A stretch of 31,462 nucleotides of DNA from CAYLLN01 sp036496265 (GTDB lineage: Bacteria; Planctomycetota; Planctomycetia; Pirellulales; Pirellulaceae): NCBI GenBank assembly GCA_036496265.1, contig DASXLL010000229.1, positions 1 through 31,462 on the forward strand, given 5' to 3'. The position numbers and the translations under genes are program-made. Within the stretch, counting starts at the first letter, position 1; every line of letters begins with the position of its first letter. Below the pieces are notes generated by a model. It did not search any database. It worked only from the letters and a program-made list of their open reading frames with translations, and was not told the DNA's origin. This document shows positions 14,595-21,770 of this stretch, piece by piece.

Positions 14595-16058
14595 ATGAGC
14601 GAGTACGCCATCATCTTTCAGGTGCTCGGGGCTTTGGCGGCCCTGTTCTTCATCTTTCTGACGTACATGAGCACCAAGACGTGGCGCTGGCTGCACGTCA
14701 CGGCCACCTTTTTCGTGTTAGCGGCCACCATTGCCTTCTGCGTGTATGCCGCGATGACGCTCAAGACGCGGGCCAACTGGATCAAGCTGCACGACAACCT
14801 CGAAAAGCAACTCGCCACGACGGATACCGAACTAGAAAAAGTCACTCAAGGCGATCCAAAGGACGTTGAAGGCAAAGAGCCGTCAGTTCTCTCGCTGCGG
14901 GAAGAGTTGGCCAGGATTGTGATCGATCGGGGCCGCGTGTGGCGAGGCTGCCTCCCGGTAATCGACCCCCGCACCGGCGTGATTGTCGTCCGCACGAGCC
15001 CGCCCGAGAATCCGGAGAATCCCGCTGCCGCTGGCGCCAAGAAAAAGAACAACATCGCCGCGAAGACCGTGCTGCATGTCTTCCGCGAAGCTCAGGAATC
15101 GCCCGAAAGCCCCCTGGTTCCTGCCAGTTACATCGGCGAATTCAAAGCCTCCGCGGTTACCGACGACACCGTCACGCTCGAGGCCACGACACCGCTTGCG
15201 CCCGAGCAAATCGCCGCCGGCCGCGCTCAAGCAACGTGGAGCCTCTATGAGGTTTGCCCCGTCGATGGCCATGAATGGTTCGAAGGCAGTGACGACGAGC
15301 GACGCAAGCCGCTGACCAACGCCGCCGGCCTCGATCGTGTTCAGCTCGATCCGCGGCTGGTCAATTCGTATCTTCGCGACGGCAAAGAAGCCACGGACAC
15401 CGATCCGCCGGAAAACGTCTGGTACGAAGTCAAGTTCGAGCAGGAATACGAAGTCTCCGTCGATGCTCCGATCGTCAGCTCGCTGGACACCGAGCCCTTC
15501 AATACCGAAGGCCAAGCCGTACTCGCCCGCCTCCGCCGCGAAAAAGGCAACGCCGAGCAATCTGGAAAGGTTGTGTTCGGCCCCAAGGATGGACAAATCT
15601 CCACGGCTGTCTTGGATAAGGAGACGGCTCAGTCGCTCATCGACAAGGGGATTGCAATCATGGTCGGTCAGCCGATCTACCGCCGCAAGCTCACCGACTA
15701 CGAACTCGCGTTTCATTCGATCAACGAACGGCTCACCGAAATCAACGGCCGCGTCGCACAGCTTAAGCTGGACGACGCGGCCATGCTCGCCTCCACGCAA
15801 AAAGCCGAGCAGCAGCGAGCCCTCGTCGAAGAGCTGAAGGCGAAAGTCGTCGCCGATCTGGAGCGAGCTAAGAACGATTCCGCCGAGCTCGAAAAATACA
15901 AAAACTCCCTCGCCGCCCAGGTCGCCACGGTGCAAAACGAGCTCAGCCAACTGTATCGCGCCAACAAAGCCCTCGGCCGCGAGCTCGCCCAACTCTCCGC
16001 TCAGCTCACCGACGAAATCAACCGCCGCACCCGCGAAGCCACGGCGCTCACGCCGTAG
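14595..16058 (+). CDS. Membrane-anchored coiled-coil protein of unknown function
   Basis: The ATG at 14595 gives 487 residues; an in-frame TTG at 14565 is not needed. Two hydrophobic helices (about 5-25 and 33-53) form an N-terminal hairpin anchor. A mixed region around 55-330 contains RGRVWRGCLPVIDPRTGVIVV and conserved-looking loops but matches no family I recognise. From about 365 to the end it is helical and charged (LDDAAMLASTQKAEQQRALV and onward), a probable coiled coil of about 115 residues ending near the C-terminus. Such a layout fits a cell-envelope scaffold, but nothing specific can be claimed. It has its own promoter and is divergent from the marR/efflux operon, which hints at but does not show a shared regulation. 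Confidence 0.8.
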   Translation: MSEYAIIFQVLGALAALFFIFLTYMSTKTWRWLHVTATFFVLAATIAFCVYAAMTLKTRANWIKLHDNLEKQLATTDTELEKVTQGDPKDVEGKEPSVLSLREELARIVIDRGRVWRGCLPVIDPRTGVIVVRTSPPENPENPAAAGAKKKNNIAAKTVLHVFREAQESPESPLVPASYIGEFKASAVTDDTVTLEATTPLAPEQIAAGRAQATWSLYEVCPVDGHEWFEGSDDERRKPLTNAAGLDRVQLDPRLVNSYLRDGKEATDTDPPENVWYEVKFEQEYEVSVDAPIVSSLDTEPFNTEGQAVLARLRREKGNAEQSGKVVFGPKDGQISTAVLDKETAQSLIDKGIAIMVGQPIYRRKLTDYELAFHSINERLTEINGRVAQLKLDDAAMLASTQKAEQQRALVEELKAKVVADLERAKNDSAELEKYKNSLAAQVATVQNELSQLYRANKALGRELAQLSAQLTDEINRRTREATALTP

Positions 16059-16064
16059 CGCGGC

Positions 16065-16098
16065 GTAGGCTTCCAGCCCGTGGGGTAGGCTTCCAGCC
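16065..16098 (+). repeat. Direct repeat GTAGGCTTCCAGCC
   Basis: Two perfect 14-bp copies at 16065-16078 and 16085-16098, period 20 nt, just after the stop codon of the coiled-coil gene. Probably part of the same class of spacer repeats. Confidence 0.6.
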
Positions 16099-16246
16099 TG
16101 CCATAAGCCCCGCATCTTTCTTCGCGCTGCTTCCCATCAGCCCTGACCAAACCTGGTCCCGGAGCGCTGCGAGCAGCTCATCCGTTGGCGATTTTCTCGC
16201 TAGGATAGCTCCTTCTCAAATCCCCAATCATCAATCCCAAATCCCA

Positions 16247-17122
16247 ATGCGATCGTTTCTACCGCATGCTCTCGTCTTACTTCTAGTCACCACTGCCCTC
16301 GCCGCCGACCCCCTCCTGCCCGGCAAGTCCGACGTCCTCTTCACCGACGCTCGCGGCAACGCCGACAAGCCGATCCGCGTCTGGCTCTTTCGCCCCGCCC
16401 ACTTCCAGCCAACTTCGCCCATCGTCTTCGTCATGCACGGGACGCTTCGCAATGGCGAAACCTATCGCGAGCCCTGGATTGCACTGGCCGAACCAGCCGG
16501 CGCGCTAGTCGTCGTCCCGGAGTTTTCCCGCGAATACTATGGCGACTCGGGCGCCTATCAGTTCGGCAACATGCGGACGAAGAGCGGCGAGCCGATCGAC
16601 GAATCAAAATGGACCTTCGCCGCCATCGAGCACCTCTTCGATCATCTCAAGGAGCGCAGCGGCAGCCGTCGCGAAAACTACTTCATGTTCGGCCATTCCG
16701 CCGGAGCCCAGTTCGTCCATCGCATGGTCCTCTTCCAAGCCGACAATCGCATCGCCTTGGCCGTAACCGCCAACGCCGGCAGCTATACCTTCCCGGACTT
16801 CACAATCAAATTCCCCTACGGCCTTAAAGAATCTCCCATCACCGAGTCCAAGCTAAAATCCGCCCTCCAAACGCCAATGCTCGTGCTCTTGGGTGAAAAC
16901 GACACCGACACAAATGACCAATATCTGCCCAAAAGCTCCGAAGCCATGACCCAAGGCCCCATGCGCCTCGCCCGCGGCCAAAACTTCTATCAATCGGCCG
17001 AAGCCGCTGCCAATCGCCTCAAGGTGCCATTGAAATGGACCAAGATCGTCGTTCCCGGCGTCGGCCACGATAATGCATTGATGGCCCCTGTCGCCGCGCG
17101 AGCCATGTTCGCAAAGCCGTAA
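16247..17122 (+). CDS. Secreted alpha/beta hydrolase (PHB depolymerase/feruloyl esterase-like)
   Basis: A 291-residue protein with a clear signal peptide (MRSFLPHALVLLLVTTALAA, cut near residue 20). It has the oxyanion-type HGT at 64-66, a nucleophile elbow GHSAG (149-153, Ser151), an acid candidate in GENDTDT (Asp219) and the catalytic histidine in GVGHDN (His274). This order is that of esterases of the LpqC/PHB-depolymerase group. It should hydrolyse an ester substrate outside the cytoplasm, but the substrate cannot be read. The length is typical for the catalytic domain alone; no binding module is attached. The next genes (hslVU) are more than 200 bp downstream beyond repeats, so it is probably a single-gene unit. 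Confidence 0.8.
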   Translation: MRSFLPHALVLLLVTTALAADPLLPGKSDVLFTDARGNADKPIRVWLFRPAHFQPTSPIVFVMHGTLRNGETYREPWIALAEPAGALVVVPEFSREYYGDSGAYQFGNMRTKSGEPIDESKWTFAAIEHLFDHLKERSGSRRENYFMFGHSAGAQFVHRMVLFQADNRIALAVTANAGSYTFPDFTIKFPYGLKESPITESKLKSALQTPMLVLLGENDTDTNDQYLPKSSEAMTQGPMRLARGQNFYQSAEAAANRLKVPLKWTKIVVPGVGHDNALMAPVAARAMFAKP

Positions 17123-17210
17123 CCAAAGCCCGCCTTCCACGCCCCGCCCGCCCCTAGAGCAACCCTCCAGTCAATGCGACAATATACAGAATCGACGGGC
17201 ATCCCCAAAA

Positions 17211-17314
17211 AATGAACAGAAGGAAGCAAAGGTCGCAAAGAGGAGAGGGGCGATGGCGGTAGGCTAATCTGCAATTCATCTCCTTTGTTTCCTTCGTTGC
17301 CTTCTGTTCATCTC
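17211..17314. repeat. Inverted pair of GAACAGAAGG-family repeats
   Basis: A forward copy (ATGAACAGAAGGAAGCAAAG, from 17212, running to 17248) faces a reverse copy (17278-17314, reading GAAGGCAACGAAGGAAACAA on the minus strand). The ~34-nt arms are imperfectly complementary, about 30 nt apart, and could fold into a long hairpin between the hydrolase and hslV. No T-run follows. Confidence 0.65.
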
Positions 17315-17347
17315 TGCCTCATCCGCGACATCAGCCCCGCGGTGTCC

Positions 17348-17908
17348 ATGTCTCACGAGTTTCCGATGAAGTTTCACGCGACCACAATTCTCACCGTCCG
17401 CCACAAAGGCCGCGTTGCCCTTGGCGGCGACGGCCAGGTGACGCTCGGCAACACCGTGATGAAGGCGGATGCCAATAAAATCCGCAAGCTCCGAGAGGGC
17501 AACGTCCTCTGCGGTTTTGCCGGAAGCGCGGCGGATGCCTTCGCGTTATTGGAACGCTTCGAGGGCAAGTTGAAGGACAATCCGGGAAATGTGCCGCGAG
17601 CCGCGACCGAGTTGGCCAAGGAATGGCGGATGGACCGCGCGATGCGGCGGCTCGAATCGCTCATGATCGTGGCCGACGCCAAGTTCAGTCTGCTCGTCAG
17701 CGGCACCGGCGACGTCATTCAGCCCACCGACGGCATCATCGGCATCGGCTCCGGCGGCTCACTCGCCGTCTCCGCCGCAAAAGCCCTCGTCGGCCATTCC
17801 TCGCTTTCGGCATCTGAAATCGTCCGCGAGTCGCTGCGTATTGCCGGCGAACTTGACATTTACACCAACCAGAACATCGCCGTCGAGGAAATCTCGTGCG
17901 AACCGTAA
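17348..17908 (+). CDS. hslV: HslV, ATP-dependent protease proteolytic subunit
   Basis: A proteasome-type threonine protease. The propeptide ends before TTILTVRHKG, the first Thr being the N-terminal nucleophile after cleavage. GRVALGGDGQVTLGNTVMKA and the inner IGIGSGGSLAVSAAKAL match HslV throughout. The ATG at 17348 gives 186 residues with an 11-residue propeptide; the ATG at 17366 (MKFHATTI) gives a propeptide closer to the family norm. Neither has a strong ribosome site. HslV hexamers stack into a double ring that degrades proteins unfolded by HslU. The hslU start codon lies inside the end of this gene. Confidence 0.95.
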   Translation: MSHEFPMKFHATTILTVRHKGRVALGGDGQVTLGNTVMKADANKIRKLREGNVLCGFAGSAADAFALLERFEGKLKDNPGNVPRAATELAKEWRMDRAMRRLESLMIVADAKFSLLVSGTGDVIQPTDGIIGIGSGGSLAVSAAKALVGHSSLSASEIVRESLRIAGELDIYTNQNIAVEEISCEP

Positions 17909-19254
17909 CCGACCCTGCCGAAGTAAAAATCGCCCAGGTCAAAGACCTCACTCCGCGCCAAATCGTGGCCGAGCTCGATCGCTACATCGTCGGCCAGAAC
18001 GATGCCAAGCGGTCCGTCGCGATCGCCATCCGCAACCGCTGGCGGCGGCAACAGCTTCCCGACGACCTGCGGCAGGACGTCGCGCCGAAAAACATTCTCA
18101 TGATCGGACCCACCGGCGTCGGCAAAACCGAAATCGCCCGCCGCCTGGCCAAGCTCACCGGTGCCCCGTTCATCAAGGTCGAGGCGACCAAATACACCGA
18201 AGTCGGTTACTACGGCCGCGATGTCGAAAGCATCGTCCGCGAGCTGGTCGATAGCTCGATCAGCCTCGTCCGCACCAAGGAAAAGGCCCAAGTCGAGGAC
18301 GACGCCCGCGTCGCCGTCGAAGAACGGTTGATCGACATGATCAAATCGGCCAGCCGTGACGGCAAGGACGACGAAGAACCGCTCGACATCAGCCTCGAGG
18401 ACCTGCAACAAAAGCTGAAAGCCGGCGAGCTCGACGACCGCAAGGTCGAAATCGTCGTCGAAACGCGGGCCACGCCCGTCATGGTCGGCGGCATCGGCAT
18501 GGAGCACATGGACATCGACCTCCAAGGCATGTTCGAAAAAATCCTCCCCAAGCAAACCAACCGCCGCGAGCTAACCGTCAAGCAAGCGAGAAAAATTCTC
18601 TTCGAGCAGGAATGCGAAGCCCGCCTCGACACCGACAAGATCAACTCCGCCGCCATCGCGCTCGCCGAAAATCTCGGCATCATCTTCATCGACGAGCTCG
18701 ACAAGATCGTCGCCACGGAATCGCGCGGCGCGGATGTTTCCCGCCAAGGCGTCCAGCGCGACCTGCTTCCCATCGTCGAAGGCACTCACGTCCAAACCCG
18801 CTATGGCCACATCCGCACCGAACACATTCTCTTCATCGCCGCCGGCGCGTTTCACAAAACCAAGCCCAGCGAGCTCATGCCCGAGCTCCAAGGCCGCTTC
18901 CCCATCCGCGTCGAGCTCAAGGACCTCACCAAAGACGACTTCGTCCGCATCCTCCAGGAACCCAAAAACTCCCTCACCCGCCAATACACCGCCCTCCTGG
19001 GCACCGAAAGTGTCAACCTCGAATTCACCGACGACGCCATCGACGCCCTCGCCTCCTTCGCCTTCCACGTCAACCAAACCACCCAAAACATCGGCGCCCG
19101 CCGCCTCTACACCATCCTCGAACGCCTCCTCGAACAACTCTCGTTCGACGCCCCCGAAATGCACGGCGGCCAAGTCAAAATCACCGCCGACTACGTCAAA
19201 GAACGGCTGACAGAGGTGGCGGAGGATGAGGATTTGAGCCGGTATATACTGTGA
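17896..19254 (+). CDS. hslU: HslU, AAA+ unfoldase ATPase of HslVU
   Basis: A 452-residue AAA+ ATPase. The Clp/Hsp100 N-terminus (LTPRQIVAELDRYIVGQNDAKRSVAIAIRNRWRR) is followed by Walker A GPTGVGKT (71-78), the pore loop GYYG (104-107), the HslU-specific I domain (about 110-235), Walker B IIFIDE (262-267), and QGVQRDLLPIVEGTHVQTRYG. The tail SRYIL docks into HslV pockets. The start is a GTG at 17896 that overlaps the end of hslV by 13 nt, so translation is coupled. Length agrees with the family (about 440-450). With HslV it forms a bacterial proteasome-like complex in the cytoplasm. Confidence 0.96.
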   Translation: MRTVTDPAEVKIAQVKDLTPRQIVAELDRYIVGQNDAKRSVAIAIRNRWRRQQLPDDLRQDVAPKNILMIGPTGVGKTEIARRLAKLTGAPFIKVEATKYTEVGYYGRDVESIVRELVDSSISLVRTKEKAQVEDDARVAVEERLIDMIKSASRDGKDDEEPLDISLEDLQQKLKAGELDDRKVEIVVETRATPVMVGGIGMEHMDIDLQGMFEKILPKQTNRRELTVKQARKILFEQECEARLDTDKINSAAIALAENLGIIFIDELDKIVATESRGADVSRQGVQRDLLPIVEGTHVQTRYGHIRTEHILFIAAGAFHKTKPSELMPELQGRFPIRVELKDLTKDDFVRILQEPKNSLTRQYTALLGTESVNLEFTDDAIDALASFAFHVNQTTQNIGARRLYTILERLLEQLSFDAPEMHGGQVKITADYVKERLTEVAEDEDLSRYIL

Positions 19255-19256
19255 GC

Positions 19257-19598
19257 ATGACTCAACAGTCGATCAACCCATATGAATCGCCTCGATCGCA
19301 GCCGCAGGCGGTGGCCAAAGAGCGCGAGCGCACTAATTTCGTTACTTACTTCGTCTCGCTGATTGCTGTCCAATTTCTACTCATCGCTTTACTGGCACCG
19401 GGCGATGGCGGTTTTTGGCTCTTTTGGGCAATCGTTACATTGACCCCTCTTGATACCACCTTTTTTATCTGGGGCGTTTTCGGCCGCAACCGCGACTTCA
19501 CAGCATTTGACATCGCTGTTTGGATGATTTCATCAATCGCAATCTTGATCGCGATGACATACGCGATCCCGCTGTTACCAACCTCATGGTTTTCGTAG
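19257..19598 (+). CDS. Small three-helix membrane protein with NPYESP motif
   Basis: The ATG at 19257 follows the hslU stop (19252-19254) by 2 nt and gives 113 residues. The N-terminus has INPYESPRSQP, a NPY.SP motif often seen at the start of small planctomycete membrane proteins. Three hydrophobic segments stand at about 33-48, 53-73 and 90-110. It is not part of the usual hslVU operon in other bacteria, so a role in proteolysis is not implied. The stop codon lies at the edge of a palindromic repeat (GCCGC-gaa-GCGGC, 19598-19610), which could have reshaped the C-terminus. No function can be given. Confidence 0.65.
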   Translation: MTQQSINPYESPRSQPQAVAKERERTNFVTYFVSLIAVQFLLIALLAPGDGGFWLFWAIVTLTPLDTTFFIWGVFGRNRDFTAFDIAVWMISSIAILIAMTYAIPLLPTSWFS

Positions 19599-19686
19599 CC
19601 GCGAAGCGGCGGCAGGAATAAAGCCTGGCGTTTCAACGCCAGGAACCCGCGTCCATTCAAAACCGTTAGCCGCGTAGCGGCGTAGG
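19595..19686. repeat. Palindromic spacer element with three hairpins
   Basis: GCCGC-gaa-GCGGC (19598-19610), CCTGGCG-tttcaa-CGCCAGG (19624-19643), and GCCGC-gta-GCGGC (19669-19681). The outer hairpins are near-copies, giving the element a symmetric look. The central hairpin could act as a weak terminator but has no T-run. Confidence 0.65.
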
Positions 19687-19705
19687 CGGCATCGGATGCT
19701 AGAAT

Positions 19706-19930
19706 ATGACTATGGAAGCCATCGTCTCCACTAGCCCCAATGTTATGCACGGCATGCCCTGCTTTACGGGCACTCGCGTGGCCGCGCAAGCGTTGTTCGA
19801 CCACTTGGAAGCTGGTTATACGGTCGATGGATTTCTAACTGAATTTCCCACGGTGACGCGCGAGCAGGTGATCGGCTTGCTTGAGCAACTCAAACAGCAG
19901 TTAGCGACATCGGCCGCAAAAGTAGCATGA
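19706..19930 (+). CDS. DUF433 protein, probable antitoxin
   Basis: A 74-residue protein (or 72 from the ATG at 19712). It has the DUF433 core: IVSTSPNVMHGMPCFTGTRV, then the helix-turn-helix-like AQALFDHLEAGYTVDGFLTEFPTVTREQVIGLLE. DUF433 proteins resemble winged DNA-binding domains and commonly stand just before DUF5615 PIN-like genes as the presumed antitoxin and autoregulator. The stop overlaps the next ATG (ATGA at 19927-19930), the usual coupled layout. Because the toxin downstream is frameshifted, this antitoxin may now be an orphan. Confidence 0.85.
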   Translation: MTMEAIVSTSPNVMHGMPCFTGTRVAAQALFDHLEAGYTVDGFLTEFPTVTREQVIGLLEQLKQQLATSAAKVA

Positions 19931-20261
19931 AGCTGCTCCTTGACGAAAACCTGTCACACAAACTTCGCACCGAAATCGTCGGCCACGACGTATTCACCGT
20001 GGCGTTCATGGGCTGGCCGGGCGTGGAAAATGGCGAGCTACTAACGCGAGCTGCGACTGATGGTTTCGACGCTCTGATTTCGAAAACGACCGCGGCCTTC
20101 AATATGAACAGGATCAAACGTCGCTGCCGCTGTCGATCATAGTCTTGCTTGCCCCGGCCAATACGATCGAAGCTCTTCGACCACTACTGCCCGCTCTTCA
20201 TACGGCGCTCACCGCTTTGCAACCTCGATCCTTGGTAAAAATCCAGGCTCCATCGCCGTAG
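19927..20261 (+). pseudogene. DUF5615 PIN-like toxin, disrupted by a 1-nt frameshift
   Basis: Frame 1 gives MKLLLDENLSHKLRTEIVGH and DVFTVAFMGWPGVENGELLT, the N-terminal half of DUF5615 (PIN-like, Mut7-C-like). It changes to nonsense (TTAAFNMNRIKRRCRCRS) after Lys53 and stops at 20142. Reading from 20085 in the -1 frame restores the family C-terminus: NDRGLQYEQDQTSLPLSIIV, then LLAPANTIEALRPLLPAL and on to a stop at 20259-20261. Together they give about 111 residues, the normal family length. The break lies at an A-run (AAAA, 20083-20086), so one missing A explains it. The catalytic aspartates would be D7 (LLDE) and D47 in the first half and the ND of NDRG in the second; the frameshift therefore removes part of the active site. 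Confidence 0.85.
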
Positions 20262-20300
20262 CTTGGGACCGTTGAGCTGAACGAGCACGGCCCTGGCAAT

Positions 20301-20362
20301 CTCTTCGTTTCCTTCGTTACCTCCTGTTCAAAATCCATGTCATCCGCGTTCACCCGCGGCCA
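20301..20362 (-). repeat. Composite dispersed repeat, inverted copy of 1967-2028
   Basis: On the minus strand: GCCGCGGGTGAACGCGGATG, ACATGGATTTTGAACAGG, AGGTAACGAAGGAAACGAAG. The same two modules in the same order occur at 1967-2028. It is intergenic, between the broken toxin and the HAD gene end. Confidence 0.7.
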
Positions 20363-20383
20363 ATTTTTTCTTCCTTTCGGTAT

Positions 20384-21205
20384 TTACGCCGCTGCTGGTT
20401 CCTCGGCTGGCTCCAGCGGTGCGGTAATTCGCCCATAGACCTCTTCATCGCAAAGGTCCCCAATCGAATTCAACACAAAATCCGGCCGGTACGCATACCG
20501 TTGCAAATCCTCGCGTTTCGTCCCGCCGCTCAGCACGAGCGCCGTCCGATAGCCCATCGAAACACCGCCGAGAATGTCGGTCTCCATCGTGTCCCCAATC
20601 ATGATCGTCTCATCGGTGGCCAGGCCCAACTCCTTCCGCGCCGCCCGCATCATCACGGGGCTCGGCTTACCGACGCTGAACGCCTTCAAACCCGTCGCCG
20701 TCTCCAGCATCGCCACAATCGCCCCGCAACCCGGCCTCAGCCCAATCGATGTTGGGCAATTCGGATCGATATTCGTCGCGATCAGCTTGCTCCCGCGCAG
20801 GATCATCCGCACGGCAGCTTCGATGATCTCCATATTGAACGTCCGCCCCTCGCCCACGACGACATAATCGGGATCGTCATCGACAATCGAATAGCCGTTT
20901 TTGTGGAGCGCCTGCGTCAGACCGCCCTCGCCAATCACAAACGCCGTCCCCCGCGGCTTCTGCGCGGCCAGAAACCGCGCCGTCGCCATCGCACACGTAA
21001 AAATATGCTCCTCCTCCACGAAGATTCCCATCCGCGACAGTTTCATGGCCACATCGCGCCGCGTCCGCTGGCTGTTGTTCGTCAAAAACGTAAACGGCAC
21101 ATTCCGCTCCAACAGCATCGCAATAAACTGCTCCGCCCCCGGAATAAGCTGCCTTTCGCGATAGATCACGCCGTCCATGTCGATCAAAAACCCGTGCTGA
21201 TTCAT
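20384..21205 (-). CDS. NagD-like HAD-family phosphatase
   Basis: A 273-residue HAD hydrolase of the NagD/phosphoglycolate phosphatase-like (IIA) group. Motif I is DMDGVIY (D9, D11), motif II TNNS (42-45), motif III lysine is in SVGKPSP, and motif IV is IGDTMETDILGG. A large C2 cap lies between motifs II and III. Enzymes of this type dephosphorylate small phosphoesters such as nucleotide monophosphates, glycolate-2-phosphate or p-nitrophenyl phosphate. The ATG at 21205 has AAAGGTG 6-12 nt upstream and is preferred over the in-frame GTG at 21214. The Ala/Glu/Pro-rich tail is extra. It is a single-gene unit on the minus strand; the natural substrate is unknown. Confidence 0.9.
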   Translation of the reverse strand: MNQHGFLIDMDGVIYRERQLIPGAEQFIAMLLERNVPFTFLTNNSQRTRRDVAMKLSRMGIFVEEEHIFTCAMATARFLAAQKPRGTAFVIGEGGLTQALHKNGYSIVDDDPDYVVVGEGRTFNMEIIEAAVRMILRGSKLIATNIDPNCPTSIGLRPGCGAIVAMLETATGLKAFSVGKPSPVMMRAARKELGLATDETIMIGDTMETDILGGVSMGYRTALVLSGGTKREDLQRYAYRPDFVLNSIGDLCDEEVYGRITAPLEPAEEPAAA

Positions 21206-21393
21206 CCTACGCACCTTTCAACTAGCGGCCAGAAGAACATTACTGCTCCAAGAAACGAACAACCGCAGACCATGCAAGCCAGCGCGAGATCGAAGGTAGC
21301 AATCGTCAAATCAGATTTCCGTTGCCGCCTGATTCACACGCTCACCGCACTGTCCGCGGTTCATTGTTTCCGGAGAGTTTTTGGTTTTGGTAA

Positions 21394-21513
21394 ATGAAAT
21401 GCGAACTCTTTGGTATCGCGTTGCTGGCATTTTGCAACTCATGTGCCGCGACTGATACGTATGTGGTGAAAAACGCAAACAAGGAAAGCCGGGAAAGCAA
21501 CTTACCGTCTTAG
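21394..21513 (+). CDS. Possible small secreted peptide (39 aa)
   Basis: The frame MKCELFGIALLAFCNSCAAT followed by a polar tail (DTYVVKNANKESRESNLPS) starts with a charged residue and a hydrophobic run like a signal or lipoprotein peptide, cut perhaps near AFC-NSCAA. No strong ribosome site is seen (GGAG lies about 18 nt away). It may be random; it is listed because it is the only signal-like frame in this spacer. Confidence 0.2.
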   Translation: MKCELFGIALLAFCNSCAATDTYVVKNANKESRESNLPS

Positions 21514-21678
21514 GCACCAGAAATTCATGGAGAAAACACTATCAGCGCAACTAATCTGCCATCCCAAGTCGCATCACTGCCGCGCAGATAGACAGCCAAT
21601 CCCCAATTCAGGGCTGCCCCGACATTCCTTTCGCCCCCTCCCCATTAAGGTGGCAGATCAAAAATGTTGAATTTTATG

Positions 21679-21707
21679 ATGACTTTTTCAGGACAAGACT
21701 TCATAAT
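21679..21707 (+). promoter_or_regulatory. Promoter of the first DUF1559 cassette
   Basis: ATGACT (21679-21684), 17-nt spacer, CATAAT (21702-21707). The layout and the -10 box are the same in the second cassette (23489-23517), where the -35 is GTGACA. Conservation between paralogous cassettes supports function. Confidence 0.6.
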
Positions 21708-21729
21708 CCAAACTGCGCTCAAGTGAATG

Positions 21730-21763
21730 TCCGATTCAATCGTCCTTTCCCGTTGTGATCGGA
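21730..21763 (+). promoter_or_regulatory. Conserved leader with inverted repeat that covers the ribosome site
   Basis: TCCGAT (21730-21735) is complementary to ATCGGA (21758-21763), whose GGA is part of the Shine-Dalgarno GGAG (21761-21764), 6 nt before the ATG at 21771. Between them lies AATCGTCCTTTCCCG, shared word for word with the second cassette. A shorter palindrome CGATT-C-AATCG overlaps the left arm. This could be an RNA switch over the ribosome site or a protein-binding site. Confidence 0.5.
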
Positions 21764-21770
21764 GTGGGGT

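Larger units (their letters stand above)
21206..21770. other. Gene-poor spacer with a DUF1559 promoter and leader at its right end
   Basis: A 565-bp stretch. The left half has no recognised feature besides a 39-codon frame (21394-21513). The right end holds a promoter (21679-21707) and a conserved leader (21730-21763) for the DUF1559 gene at 21771. Base composition is lower in GC than in the surrounding genes. Confidence 0.6.

Noticed and set aside
14883..16115. 410-codon open frame on the minus strand
   Set aside because: Mirror of the coiled-coil gene on the plus strand; composition (Gly, Val, Asp, Phe-rich) fits the antisense of that gene, and it lacks family signals.
18571..19173. 200-codon frame antisense to hslU
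   Set aside because: hslU is certain here; the opposite frame is low-complexity Glu/Gly/Val/Asp caused by strong C-ending codon use in hslU.
20080..20095. Programmed -1 ribosomal frameshift in the DUF5615 gene
   Set aside because: Reading back one base at AAA would restore the frame, but the site has only four A residues, not a classical slippery heptamer such as A-AAA-AAG, and no stimulatory structure is evident. A one-base deletion or read error is simpler.
20501..21397. 298-codon plus-strand frame over the HAD gene
   Set aside because: Antisense to a HAD phosphatase with all four motifs; His/Arg-rich composition is typical of a shadow.
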